This document shows positions 34,739 to 45,803 of a DNA stretch of 64,000 nucleotides, piece by piece. The notes below the pieces were generated by a model, which ran no database searches, was not told the origin of the DNA, and was given only the letters and a program-made list of their open reading frames with translations. Numbering within the stretch: the first letter of the stretch is position 1; the number at the start of each line of letters is the position of its first letter. The stretch comes from FEN-1073 sp963780865 (GTDB lineage Bacteria > Chloroflexota > Anaerolineae > Anaerolineales > RBG-16-64-43): assembly GCA_963780865.1 (NCBI GenBank), contig CAWADT010000022.1, positions 62,001 through 126,000 on the forward strand. Direction: 5' to 3'. The position numbers and the translations under genes are program-made.

Positions 34739-34769
34739 AAAGCCCTCGAAAGAGGGCTTTTTCTTTTTA
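34739..34769 (+). terminator. Rho-independent terminator after rplL
   Basis: A perfect 9-bp stem (AAAGCCCTC / GAGGGCTTT, GAAA loop) followed by TTCTTTTTAG. Confidence 0.93.
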
Positions 34770-34800
34770 GCATAGAGATTTCTTTCGGCACGCGGATTAC

Positions 34801-34825
34801 CCTCGGAGCGCGAAGCGCTCCGAGG
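34801..34825. repeat. Perfect 11-bp inverted repeat
   Basis: CCTCGGAGCGC and GCGCTCCGAGG are separated by GAA. A half of the same sequence (CCTCGGAGCGCGAA) recurs near 47765. It is probably one more intergenic palindrome rather than a terminator, since no T-run follows. Confidence 0.6.
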
Positions 34826-34947
34826 GCAGGCACGGAAAAACGGATTTCACTGAAGAACCAAATCGTGAAAACCTTTCGTTCTTTTTCTCCCTGGAGATAC
34901 CGGGGATTTTGAAGATGGATTCACGCGGTCGATCATATAATGGGAGA

Positions 34948-36225
34948 ATGCTTTCCTGGCGGAAACACCTTCCTTACGATCCCCTACCGTTGCTTCTTGA
35001 ATCCGGATGCGCGCCGGTTGCCTATTTCGCGCGGTGCGACTTGCTGGGCGACAACCCCGGCCCGGTGGAACGGCTGTGGGATCTGCCCGACGCGCAAAAG
35101 ATCCTGCGCCATCAGATGAAAAACGGCGGGTGGAGATATCCTTCGCCCGCAAACACGGCGCGCAGCGCGGAGGATTACGACCAGATCGAGACCTACCGCA
35201 ATCTGGGTTTTCTCGTTGAAAAGTTTGGATTCACCCGCGCGCACCCCGCCGTTCAAAAAGCGGCCGAGTTCCTGTTCTCCTCGCAAACTTCTTCCGGCGA
35301 TTTCCGCGGTATCTATGGCACCCAGTATTCGCCGAATTACTCGGCGGGAATCATGGAGCTGTTGATCAAGGCGGGGTTTGAACGCGACGCGCGATTAACG
35401 CGCGGGTTGCGCTGGCTGCTTTCGATGCGGCAGGCCGACGGCGGCTGGGCCATCCCCCTCCGCACCCGCGCGACCAGCGGGAAATGGACCGACGTGATGC
35501 GCGCAAAAACGATCGAGCCGGACCACGCCAAGCCCTTCTCCCATATGGTTACCGGTGTCGTCCTGCGGGCCTTCGCCGCGACGGATCATTATTCCGACAA
35601 CGAGGACGTTCGCAAAGCCGGCGAATTGCTGGCTTCGCGTTTGTTCAGATCGGACGCTTATATCGACCGCAAAGCGCCGAGTTTTTGGGTGGGTTTTTCC
35701 TTCCCGTTCTGGTTCACGGATTTGCTTTCGGCGCTTGATACCCTTTCACGGTTGGGCTTTCCGGCGGAGGATCCAAACATCCGCCGGGGATTGGATTGGA
35801 TTGCTCAGCGGCAGCGCAAGGACGGCGGTTGGACCCTCAAGCTGCTCAAGGGCGCGGATAAAGCCTTGCCGTATTGGCTGGACCTGGCGGTCTGCAGGAT
35901 ATTTAAACAATTCGCAACTACTCGGAGATATAAAAGGGGATTGAAAAAATGTACGCGGATTTCACGGAAAAGCGCGGATTGCACGGAGGGACCAAAATAT
36001 CGAAGGATTTTTTCAAAGGATGTTCCGCGAAATCCGCAGAGTCCGCGTAATCCGCGTACTAGTTATTCCAAGCTGAGAACTTACAAGGATTCTATTTATC
36101 CTAACCCCTCCTCCTCAAACCCCTCCTCCTTTCCTTTCGGAAAGGGAGGGAGGGGCAGGGGAGACGGGGTTAGGTCCCCATCCTCACGACTATTCGATGC
36201 AACACCAGGTGGCGGTCCAGGATGA
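34948..36225 (+). CDS. Prenyltransferase/squalene-cyclase-like alpha-alpha barrel protein
   Basis: About 330 convincing residues with the repeats of the terpene cyclase/prenyltransferase fold (QW-like GGWRYPSPANTARS, DGGWAIPLRTRAT, KDGGWTLKLLKGAD). It lacks an obvious DxDD-type catalytic motif, so it may be a non-catalytic or unknown member of the superfamily. After residue ~325 (VCRIFKQF) the frame runs through repeat-derived DNA to 36225, giving a Lys/Arg/Ser-rich tail of roughly 100 residues that is unlike the family and overlaps the 3' end of the NdvB gene. The start at 34948 (GGGAGA before it) lies six bases after TATAAT. Confidence 0.75.
   Translation: MLSWRKHLPYDPLPLLLESGCAPVAYFARCDLLGDNPGPVERLWDLPDAQKILRHQMKNGGWRYPSPANTARSAEDYDQIETYRNLGFLVEKFGFTRAHPAVQKAAEFLFSSQTSSGDFRGIYGTQYSPNYSAGIMELLIKAGFERDARLTRGLRWLLSMRQADGGWAIPLRTRATSGKWTDVMRAKTIEPDHAKPFSHMVTGVVLRAFAATDHYSDNEDVRKAGELLASRLFRSDAYIDRKAPSFWVGFSFPFWFTDLLSALDTLSRLGFPAEDPNIRRGLDWIAQRQRKDGGWTLKLLKGADKALPYWLDLAVCRIFKQFATTRRYKRGLKKCTRISRKSADCTEGPKYRRIFSKDVPRNPQSPRNPRTSYSKLRTYKDSIYPNPSSSNPSSFPFGKGGRGRGDGVRSPSSRLFDATPGGGPG
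35935..36065. repeat. Intergenic repeat (GTACGCGGATTTCACGGAAAAG type)
   Basis: GTACGCGGATTTCACGGAAAAG, followed by degenerate direct repeats of ATCCGCG (AAATCCGCAGAGTCCGCGTA, then TAATCCGCGTACTAG). The outer GTACGCGG and CCGCGTAC are inverted repeats. A related sequence occurs at 52660-52770. It lies inside the unlikely C-terminal tail of the cyclase-like gene. Confidence 0.6.
36095..36172. repeat. CCCCTCC/GGAGGGG palindrome
   Basis: AACCCCTCCTCCTTTCC (around 36117) can pair with GGAAAGGGAGGGAGGGG (around 36138), a loose relative of the palindrome at 8981-9064. It lies between the converging cyclase-like and NdvB genes. Confidence 0.5.
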
Positions 36226-39200
36226 TCTCGCCGCCCGATAACGGACGGCCATCCATTTCTATTTGCGCGACGCCGTGCTGGCAATGATCCGGATTCTCCA
36301 CTCGGATTTCGTAGAACCCTCGCCGTACCGGTATCGGATTTGAAATCCATCCCACGCAGCCGGGATCGTCGGATCGATCCCCATCCGTCCGTTCCGGATT
36401 CTCACGCCCAGGATTTCCTCGGTCCAGACGCGGTACATCCATCCGGCCGAACCGGTGTACCAGGACCAGCCGCCGCGTCCGGCGAGACCGCTCGTGGAAT
36501 AGACGTCCGCGGCGGTGACGTACGGTTCCAGCCCGTAGCGCCCCGCGGCCTCCGGATCGCGCGCGCGTTCCACCGGATTCAACAGGCGCAGGATTTTCTC
36601 CGCGCGGTCACCGTCTCCCTGCCGCGCCAGCGCCATCGCCAGCCACAAAGCGGCGTGCGTGTATTGGCCGCCGTTTTCCCGGACGCCGGGGGGATAGGCG
36701 CCGGTATATCCCGGGAACGGCCGGAAGGAATCGAACGGCGGATCGAAGATCAGCGCTAGTCCCGGGTCTTCTTGGACCAGGTGGGTCCACGCGGATTCGA
36801 TTGCCTTCGCCGTACGTTCCGGGTCGGCGTCGCCGCTGAGCCTGGCCCACGACTGAGGCAGGGAGAATATTCTGGCCTCGGATTGAGCCGCCGTTCCCAG
36901 TTTGGTGCCGTCGTCAAAGTACGCCCGCAAATACCACTCCCCATCCCAGGCCGATTCTTCGATCTGCCGTAGAAGGGCGGTTCTTTTTTGACGATAGCCT
37001 TGGGCGAGCTCCGGTTGTGACATCGCGCCGCGAGAGTTCGGCCATTCCCCGCAGCACTTCGGCCAGGAACCAGCCCAACCAGACGCTTTCTCCCTTGCCG
37101 CCGGCGCCCACCAGGTTTAATCCATCATCCCAATCGCCCGTTCCCATGCTTGGAAGTCCGTGCGGTCCGGTCGTCATATGCCGTTCGACCGCCCGCCGGC
37201 AGTGTTCGAACAGGGTCGCATGGTCCAGGCTCGTCTCCGGTCGGCCGAAACTCTCGAGTTGATTATTTTCAAGCTGCGGCGCGGCGAGGAACGGGATCTC
37301 GGTGCGGAGGATGGCGGCGTCGCCCGTGACGCGGACATACTGCGCCGCGGCAAACGCCAGCCACAGCGAATCGTCGGAGATGCGCGTGCGCACGCCCGCG
37401 CCGCCGGGCGGCTGCCACCAATGCTGCACGTCCCCTTCCGCAAACTGCCGGCTTGCCGCGAGCAGGATGTGCTGGCGGGCCAGTTCGGGATGGGTATACA
37501 GATGGGCCAGGCAATCCTGCAGTTGGTCGCGGAATCCGTAAGCGCCGCTGGATTGATAACTGGCGCAGCGCCCCCAGATTCGGCAACTCAAATTTTGGTA
37601 CAACAGCCAGCGGTTAACGAGAAAATCCACCGAGAGCTCCGGTGTGTGAATTTCCATGGAGCCCAAGAGCTCATCCCATCGCGCCCGCGTTTCACCCAGC
37701 GCGGTCTCAAAAGCTGTTTCCCCGCGGTAACGCCCGATCAGCTCCCGGGCGGCTTCGACGGATGCGGCTTGCCCGAGCAGGCAGGTGATTTCCCGCGATT
37801 CCCCCGGGTCCAGTTCCAGACTCAGTTGGAACGCCGCGCACGGATCCAGCCCCGCGCCCGTTCGCTGCGAGCGCCGGATTCGCTCCATCGCCGCCGGATG
37901 GACCGGCGACCCGTTGCGTCCCAGAAAAGAGGAACGGTCGCCGCTGTAGGATTCCGGTTCCGGAGCGAGGGAGGCGAACGCCACCCGGTCCCCGAATTCC
38001 GGATCATATCGGTTTTGCGCGAGGATCGATCGGGAAAGGTCGTCCCAGCGGGTGACGACGTGCATTTGAGAATTTTCCCGATTCTCGCCCAGCGTCCATT
38101 CCACATAATAGTTGGCCGTCAGCCGGCGGCGCCGGGTCGTGCCGTTCTTGAGCCGGAGCCTTTGCAGCTTGATCGGGTCTCCGCCGCCGGCATCGAGAGG
38201 CACCAGGATGGTGAGTTCCTGTTCTATCCCGTTGCTGTTGTGTTCGAAGATCGTGTACCCGGTTCCATGCCGGGCGCGATAGGCGGTTTCCTCGCGGACC
38301 GGAGCGGCGGTGGGAGTCCAGAAGATTCCGGTTTCTTCATCCCGGATGTAAATCGCCTCCGACGGCGGATCCAAAACCGGATCGTTCGACCATCCCGTGA
38401 GCCGGTTGCGCTGGCTGTTCCCGGACCAGGTGCAACCGGCGCCGGTTTCGCTGACGATCGTTCCGAAATTCGGATTGGCGATCACGTTAACCCATGGTGC
38501 GGGAGTGTTGGCGTCCGGCCCAAGATAGATCGCGTATTCCCGGCCGTCGGGCGTAAAGCCGCCGAGACCGTTGAAGTAGGGAAGCTCCATGAACGGCAAA
38601 AGCGCCGAGGGTTCGCGCACCGGACGCTTTTTGACAATCGGGGACGGCAGCTCGGGAACTTCCAAATGCACTCCCAATTGCGCCGCCAGCGCGCCGCGCG
38701 CGGCCACCAGGACTACGCTCGAGGCCGCCTTGAGCAGACTTAGATCGTCCTTCGGGATCTGGTCGGCGTTGCGCAGGAAAATTCCCCCCGGTTGATCGAT
38801 CCCGGTGTACATCGCGTAGGCCCGGATGATTTGTTCGAGCTCCTCCTTGAGCGGCCGTTCGTACCCGCCCACTTCCTCATTGAGGATGACCAGATCCGCC
38901 CACAAACCGTGTTTTCGCCAGAAGCTGTGGGCCTGGAGCAATTGCCGGATCAACCCCAGATCGCGCGCGTCGCCGATGGTCGCGGTGGCGATCGGCAAAT
39001 CCCCAGAGATCCCATAGGGCCACAAGCCGGCTTGGCCCCTGCCGTTTTTTTCCAACTGGTCCGGCGAGGTCCGCAGAAGCGGGTTCACATACAACAGATG
39101 GCTGGAGAGCATTTGAAATTGGCGGGCGTCGTCGGGCTGGATGCGCAGCGACCGCAATTCGAGTTGGGCCGACGCCCAGGCGAAATCCATCGCTCGATCG

Positions 39201-42200
39201 ATCGCATGCGGATCGCCGTATTTTCCCGCGAGGGAGAGGACTTTTTCGCGCGTGTCGCCGGCGGCGATCACCAGGGAAACTTGCACGCGCTGGCCGGGCT
39301 CGAGCGCAACGCTTTCGCGGATACTCAGGATCGGGTCCAGAATAAAACCCTGGCTGTTGCCGGGCGTCTGGGTGAGCCCCAGCGGCTGGGCCAGTGTTCT
39401 CCCGCGGCCGATAAATCGGCGGCGGTCGGTTTCGAATTGCATCTTCCCCTTCGGGCGGCTGGGGCAGGGTCCACCGGTGGGCGATATACACTGGGAGCTC
39501 GTCGGCGCTCCGTTTCCTCCGGTGGGCGATCAGCGTGCGGAGGGAAGGCACCACCTCGGTTTGGATGAACAATTTTTGAAAGGCCGGATGCTGCAGATCG
39601 GCGTTGTGCGGCGCCATCGCCAACTCGATGTAGCTTGAGAGCTCCAGGCTCCGGGCGAACAACGAACGGTTGATCAGCGTTATCCTGCGGATCTCTACGT
39701 CGTCCTCGGACGAGACGAATACCTCCGTGGCGGTGTCGATGCCGTTGTCTCTCCGCCGGAAAACTGCGCGGTCCAGGGCGAACAGGACGGAGAAATCCTC
39801 CGGAATCTCGCCGCCTACCGGTTGATACGTAGTAGACCAAATCTTCTCCGTGGCCGGGTCGCGCAGATAACAGAAGGTGCCCCAGTGATCGCGCGTGCGA
39901 TCCGACCGCCAACGGGTGATATCGCACTGTCCCCAGCGGCTGTAGCCTCCGCCGGAGTTGGTGAGCATCACGCTGTAGCCTTCGTGGCCCAGGAGCAGCG
40001 TTCGGGGCCGCAGCGTATGCGGCGTGGTGAAGCGGGTCTCGGAGACGGCGGTTTCAGAGACGGGCGACGGAGCAGCCACGCGGTCCCGCGAGGGCGCGAT
40101 GTAGGCCGGGGGCTGCAGGGGAATCCGCTCATGCAGAAGCAGCTCCGACGCCTGAAGGAGCGGGGTGGAATGGAAATACCGCTGAATTGGATTTTCTAAA
40201 AGGAAATCCGCAAGCGCCAGGAAGCACATCCCCTGGTGGTGCGCCATGTACGTCCGGATGTCGATCCCCCGCCGGCCCCTGCGATTCGGGCGGCGGCTGA
40301 AATCAATCGCATCGAAGAATCCCATTTCGCCAAGCAGCCCGACGCTCGCCAGGCGGCGGAGATTCCGAACCGACTCCTTCGGGGCGATGTTTACCGCCAG
40401 CAGGGATGCGTAAGGCGCCACCACGGTTTCCAATTCCTGCGTGCGCTTCAACCCGAGCGCAGGCACGCCGAACGCCTTGTATTGATAGGTCTTATTGATG
40501 TCCAAGTCCCCGAACGCAGATTCGGACATGCCCCAGGGAATTCCCAAGCTGCGGCCGTAGGCGATTTGGATTCCGACTGCGTCTTTCACCGCCCGGTCGA
40601 GCAGGGTGTTCTCAAAGGATCGTTGAAAGAGAAGCGGCATCAAATATTCGAACATGGTTCCGGTCCAGCTGACGAGCACGCGCCGCCGGCCGATGGTCCG
40701 GAATAACCGGCCAAGGGAAAACCAATGTTCGATCGGGACTTCGCCGCGGGCAATGGCGATAAAACTCCCCAGCCGGGATTCGCTCGCCAGAAGATCGTAG
40801 TACGAGGTGTCGAGCCGCCCTTCGGTTACGTTGTACCCGATGGAAAACAACCTTCGATCGCGGTCATACAGGAAGCGCATGTCGACCGCTTCATAGACGC
40901 CGCGTACGTCCCGGGAAAGCTGGCGCTCCAGGCCCAGCATCTCGCCGGAGAGCCATTTCGAAACGGAAAAGGATTGCACCACCCGATCGATCCATTCCCG
41001 CAGGGACGGTTCCGGTTCGGGAGCGCCATCGCGCATGGAGGCGAGCGCGAGCATAGCGGGAACATTCCCGGCGGCCAGATCGGAAAGGCTGGGCGTCTGG
41101 CATAGCGCATCCTGCAAGATCGGAAACCCGGCTGCCGGTTGGGATCCTATATTCCTCGGCGAGAATTTCCATCCATTGAAAATACCGATCGGCGAGAAGG
41201 ATCCAGGCCTTTACTTGGTCCACCAATTGATGAATCCAGGCGGCCGTTTCCGAGCTTGCGGCAGCCTCCTTGAGAATCCCATCCGCCAGGGAATCCGTAT
41301 CCCTCCCGATTTGGCGCAGCAGCCGCAGCGCGTCGATCGCCCGTTCCGGCGGTTGGTTCAGCGCTTGCGCCAATCGGCGCAAGTGGGCGGGTTTGTTTCC
41401 CCGCCCGAATTTCCTCCGCATACGTTTGCCGGAGGATGGTTACGGTGTCGGCCAGACCGTCGAAGACGCTGGCGTCCAGGATCGGCTTTTGCATCTGCTC
41501 GGAAAGACCCGTCTCCAGCGAGTACAAGGAGGCCAGCAGGTTCCCGCTGTCGACGGTGGATACATAGCGGGGTTCGAGCGGGCGCAGGGTTTGGAGATCG
41601 TACCAATTGAGCAGGTGGCCGTTGAACCGTTCGAGCTTTTTAACGGTCTGAACCGAGCGGGAAAGGGTTTGAACCGCCTGATCAATCGTGAGGTATCCGA
41701 AGCTCCGGGCCGCGAGCGCGCTGATTAATCCCAGGCCGATATTGGTCGGGCTGGTGCGCATGGCCATCTGGTTCTGGAAGGAAATTTGATAGTTGTCCGG
41801 CGGCAGCCAGGAGGTGGGTTCGCCGAGGCATTCGGAAAAGAAGCGCCAGGTCCGCCGGGCGACGATCCGCAGGAATCCGCGGTCCCCCGCGGAAAGGGAA
41901 AGGCGTCTGGATTTTGGCCGGAAGCGTGTGTTCAGAATCCAAACGAGTAATGGGGAGACGAACCATAAAAGGAGCCAAGGGGCGGCGGACGCCGCGTCCG
42001 ACAATCTCCACCGCACAATGGCCCCGAAGCCGATCGCGCTCAACGCGGCATACGGAGTCAGGGAAAGAATGAGCGATCCCGTCTGGCTCAGGGCCCGCCG
42101 TCGAATGACCTGGGCCGAAGTCCAGTGGAGCAGCTTGCGATGGGAAACAAATTGTCTATATAAAGCTTTGGCGATGGCGTCGGACGCGAGCCAGGCCTGG

Positions 42201-45200
42201 TGCGGAAGCAGCGCCGCGTCGGCCATCCCGCGGAGCAGATCGTGCGCCAGCATGGAGGGCGAGAGTTTCGCCGCTTCCTGCCGGCTGGTGATCGCGTTAA
42301 GCATCCGGCTCAGCGGATGAAAAAAAATCGCCGCGCCCATGACGAGCGTCGCCGCCCAGCCCGCCGCCGGCGACGCGGCCCAGGCGGCCGCCAGCAGAAG
42401 CACGCCCGTCATCGGCACCAGGCTCCGGCGCAAATTATCGAAAATCTTCCAGCGGCTTATCGCCGAGAGCGTGTTGGACCCCCGCCGCCCGCCCGCCAGG
42501 GGCACGCGGGGCAGCAGCCAGTCGATGATCTGCCAGTCGCCGCGAATCCAGCGGTGCTGCCGCCGGCTCGAATCAAAATAGGTCCGGGGGAATTCGTCGA
42601 ATAACTCGATATCGCTGGCCAGGCCGGTGCGGACGTGCTCTCCCTCGATCAGGTCGTGGCTGAGCAGCCGTTCCTCCGGGAAGCGGCCGGAGAGGATCCG
42701 GCTGAAGGCGCGCAGGTCGTAAATCCCTTTGCCGTTATAAGAGCCTTGCCCGGTGAGATCCTGGTACACGTCGGAGACCGCTTTCGTGTATGGATCGATC
42801 CCGATCGGGTCGGAGAACAGCCGGCTGAACGGCGATGCCAGCATGCTGGGCAGCGAAGGGCTGACGCGCGGTTGGAGGATAGTATAGGTGCCGGCCAGGA
42901 TATGGCCTTGTTCATCAAACCGGGGACGGTTGAGCGGATGCGCGAGCGTCCCGATCATCCGCCGCGCGGTTCCAGGCGGAAGCTGGGTATCGCTGTCGAG
43001 CGTGATGATGAAGCGGATGCCCTCGAGCCGGTCCGCATTTCCCGCCCGCAGCAGTTGCGGGGCGTCTTTGGGCCGGGTATTTTCCAGGAATTGATGCAGC
43101 TCCTCGAGTTTTCCGCGCTTCCGTTCGCGCCCGATGTAGCATCCTTCGGACGGACTCCATTGCCGCTCGCGATGAAATAGGAAGAAACGATCTTCCTCGT
43201 AGCGGCGGTTCAAAGCTTGCAGCGCTGTCACCGCTTGCCCCAGGAGTGGCCCATCCGATTCCCGGTGCGGGGTATCCGAATCGTCGAAATCCGAAAAGAG
43301 CGAGAAGAAAATATTCGGATCCTTGTTTCCCAGGAAGCGGATTTCCAGTTTTTCCGCTTCGACGCGGATGGTCGCGGCATCCGTCAGAAGGATCGGCACT
43401 ACCACCAGCGTGCGGAATTCGGCGGGAACACCCGAGGGGTCAAAATCCATTTTCGGGAGCGCCCGGGGGGGAAGGAAGCGCGTGAAAAAATAATTCAGAA
43501 CCTGAACGGCCACCTGGCTGGCAGGCACGACGAACAGCAGGGAGAGAATCACCCGCAGCGCGGGAGACGGTTGCCTCAGGCAGAGGAGGACGATCGGCGC
43601 ATACACCAGCGTGAAGGCTACGCCAAGGCCCGCGAAGAAGATTGTGCTATGGCGCGACGCCACCCAGCGGCGGTAGAAACATCGGATCTTGCGGTGGCAT
43701 CCGAGCCGGCGCGAAAGGTTGGCCCGGCCGTCGCCCACCAGATAATATCCCACGTGGCAGAGCCGGTCGTCCGCGGGCGCGCCGGCTTCCGCGGCGGCGG
43801 CGCACAGCTCGAGCACCCGTTCCGCCACGGTCAGTTCCGGCAGCCGCGATTCCCGCGACGCCTCTTCGACGGCCCCGCGGTATTTATCGCGGGTGTCGAA
43901 ATCCATTTGCGGGTAAATGTCCGCCGGATCGTTGCCCAAAAGGCGGTCGACGCTGCTGGCCTCCTCGAAGATCTTTCTCCAATCCATCAGGGCGAGCTGG
44001 CGGAGGCTTGTGAACGCGTTCCCGACGGAAATCTGATCCTGGGTTTGGCGGTTTTGTTCGCGGAGAGTCAGATTCGCTCAGCGGTTGCGGCAAAACGCGT
44101 TCGAGCCAGTTCTGGACCAGCGCCAGCGCGTTGGCTTCGTCGTATAGGTAGCTGATCAACTGGGAACAAAAATATTCGCTGGGGGCGGGAAGGTTCTCGG
44201 TCAGCTTCGCCAGGATCGAGAACAGCTGGCCGGGAGCCCGCCGGTCGGCCGAGATCAGCCGGTTGGCCCAGAAACCCGCCGTCTCCCGCTCCCGCAATTC
44301 GTTCAGCGTTCTATCGGCCAGGTATTGGATGTGTTCGATCAAGGCGATGCGCAGCATCTGAGGCAGAGCCCATAACTCGCCGATGGCGAGCGGCTGGACG
44401 GACTGATAGGCTTCGAGGAAGGAGTGCAGATTTTCCCGGTCGAGCCGCAAATCGACGTGGGCGACGAGCTCTTTGGCCAGCGCGTAGATGCGCGGCAGGT
44501 TCAGGTACGGATTACGATCCAGCAGCGGGAGTTGACGGAAATACCGCCGGGGAAGATTGGCCCGGATGTCACGGGCGTTGCTCTCGATGATGTATTCGTT
44601 GTCGAGGATCCATTCCGCCGAGGCGGTGGTCGGCTGTTCCAGGCGGCCGGCGTCCGCCAGATCGAGGCAAATTCGATGGAGGGAGTCCGCGGCCTTCTCG
44701 ACCCGGCGCAGCAATTGTTCGCCGCGAGCCGGTTTTTCCAGCAGTCGATGCTCCTGGGCGAGCTTGCGGGCAAATTGCTGAAGCTGAGCTTGCGGCAGCA
44801 GCGCGGTGGCTCCCGGATCTTCAGCGAGCTCGGCTTTCCGGGGAGGGAAGAGCAGAAAGATCGTAGGCTGGGTTTCCCCGCTTTCCCGGATGATGATCTG
44901 CGGATTGCGGAAGGTATGCAGCGGCGCCTGGAGCAGCAGAACGCTCTCGCCGGCCAGCAGCCACTGAGCGTGCTCGGCCAATACCCGGCGGTCGATGCCG
45001 TATCGGGACCGCCGGAAACCTATCCCTCCGAAAACCGCTCCCAAACCGGCGCCCGCCAGAATGGGAATCCAGAGCGGGTAGGAGAGACCGGGATTCGCCG
45101 CCGATCGGGAGAGCAGCGAATAGAGCAGACCGGCCGCTGCGGAGAGGAGGCCGGCCAACAGGACGATCAGGAGCAGGCGCAGCCGGGCAAAAGTGTCCCT

Positions 45201-45389
45201 CACCCGCACGGATCCATCAGAGAGGCGGTGCAAGACGGCCGCGCGTGAAAGGCCATTCTTCTCCAATTCCCAAACGGCTTTCTCCGCATTTCGGTCGTTT
45301 AAAAAGTAAGCCGCCAGAAGGCTGAATCCGCCTTTTTGTTTTTCCGCGACGATGCGCGGCATGGTTTTCAATACCGACTCGGGTTTCAT
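36170..45389 (-). pseudogene. Cyclic beta-1,2-glucan synthase (NdvB-like), multiply frameshifted
   Basis: Together the pieces cover about 3,070 codons, the size of NdvB, which makes cyclic glucans at the membrane by initiation, elongation (GT84), cyclisation and phosphorolysis (GH94). The N-terminal piece (45389 to ~44060) has two membrane helices. The GT84 piece (~44060-41395) has FIITLDSDTQLPPGTARR, FDSSRRQHRWIRGDWQ and more helices. A glycoamylase-like piece (41100-39445) has AHHQGMCFLALADFLL and the GH94 part (39445-36170) has GTGDWDDGLN and GGQYTHAALWLAMAL. The frame changes near 44060, 41395, 41110, 39445, 37020 and 36325, with no in-frame stops otherwise; some sites are in G-runs (GGGG near 39458). 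Decay or sequencing indels are both possible. The IS element lies just upstream. Confidence 0.85.
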
Positions 45390-45462
45390 GGCGCTGCCCT
45401 TCACTGTCCGGTCCACAGTATATCCTGCCGGATCAGGAGGTCAAAACCGCCGGAATGATTTA

Positions 45463-45519
45463 TCCGGCATTCGCGAGATGAAGTGTTCCCGGCAGCTTGC
45501 CCCGCACTCCTCTTTATTA
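45463..45519. repeat. Left half of palindromic repeat copy C, interrupted by the IS
   Basis: CGGCAGCTTGCCCCGCACTCCTCTTTATTA matches the left arm and loop of copy B (61489-61515, CGCAGCTTGCCCCGCACTCCTCTATATTA). It stops at TTTATTA (45513-45519), which is repeated at 47522-47528 where the right arm resumes. Confidence 0.85.
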
Positions 45520-45678
45520 GGTTTCAAAACCACTGCCTCTGGCAGTGAGTGGAATGAAAAGGTTCTACCGATGGAGTAGGCATCATGACCCATCCCATCT
45601 CTCCTCCCCCGGCCCGAGCACGGCTCGGGCCGTCCCCCTCCTCCCTTCCCGTATTACGGGAAGGACATACTCTGTCAA
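45520..45678 (-). promoter_or_regulatory. Outward promoter and structured RNA region in the IS 3' end
   Basis: On the minus strand TTGACA (45678-45673), a 16-bp spacer and TAATAC (45656-45651) form a good promoter pointing away from the transposase toward the NdvB gene. The transcript, starting near 45644, would contain strong hairpins: GGCCCGAGC/GCTCGGGCC (45631-45611), CTACTCCATCGGTAG and CACTGCC/GGCAGTG (45547-45531). IS1111-group elements encode their guide (bridge) RNA in this position, so this is one of two candidate guide-RNA loci here; alternatively it is simply an outward promoter. Confidence 0.5.
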
Positions 45679-45803
45679 GATGCAGAAATTGAAAAAGGAG
45701 CGATTCTCTCTCGGAAACAAAACTGGGATTTTGTCCGATGGGCCAGGAACACAACGGTGCTTGTCCAAAACGCCGCTCTCGTTCCGAAATGGGTTGGAAA
45801 GGA

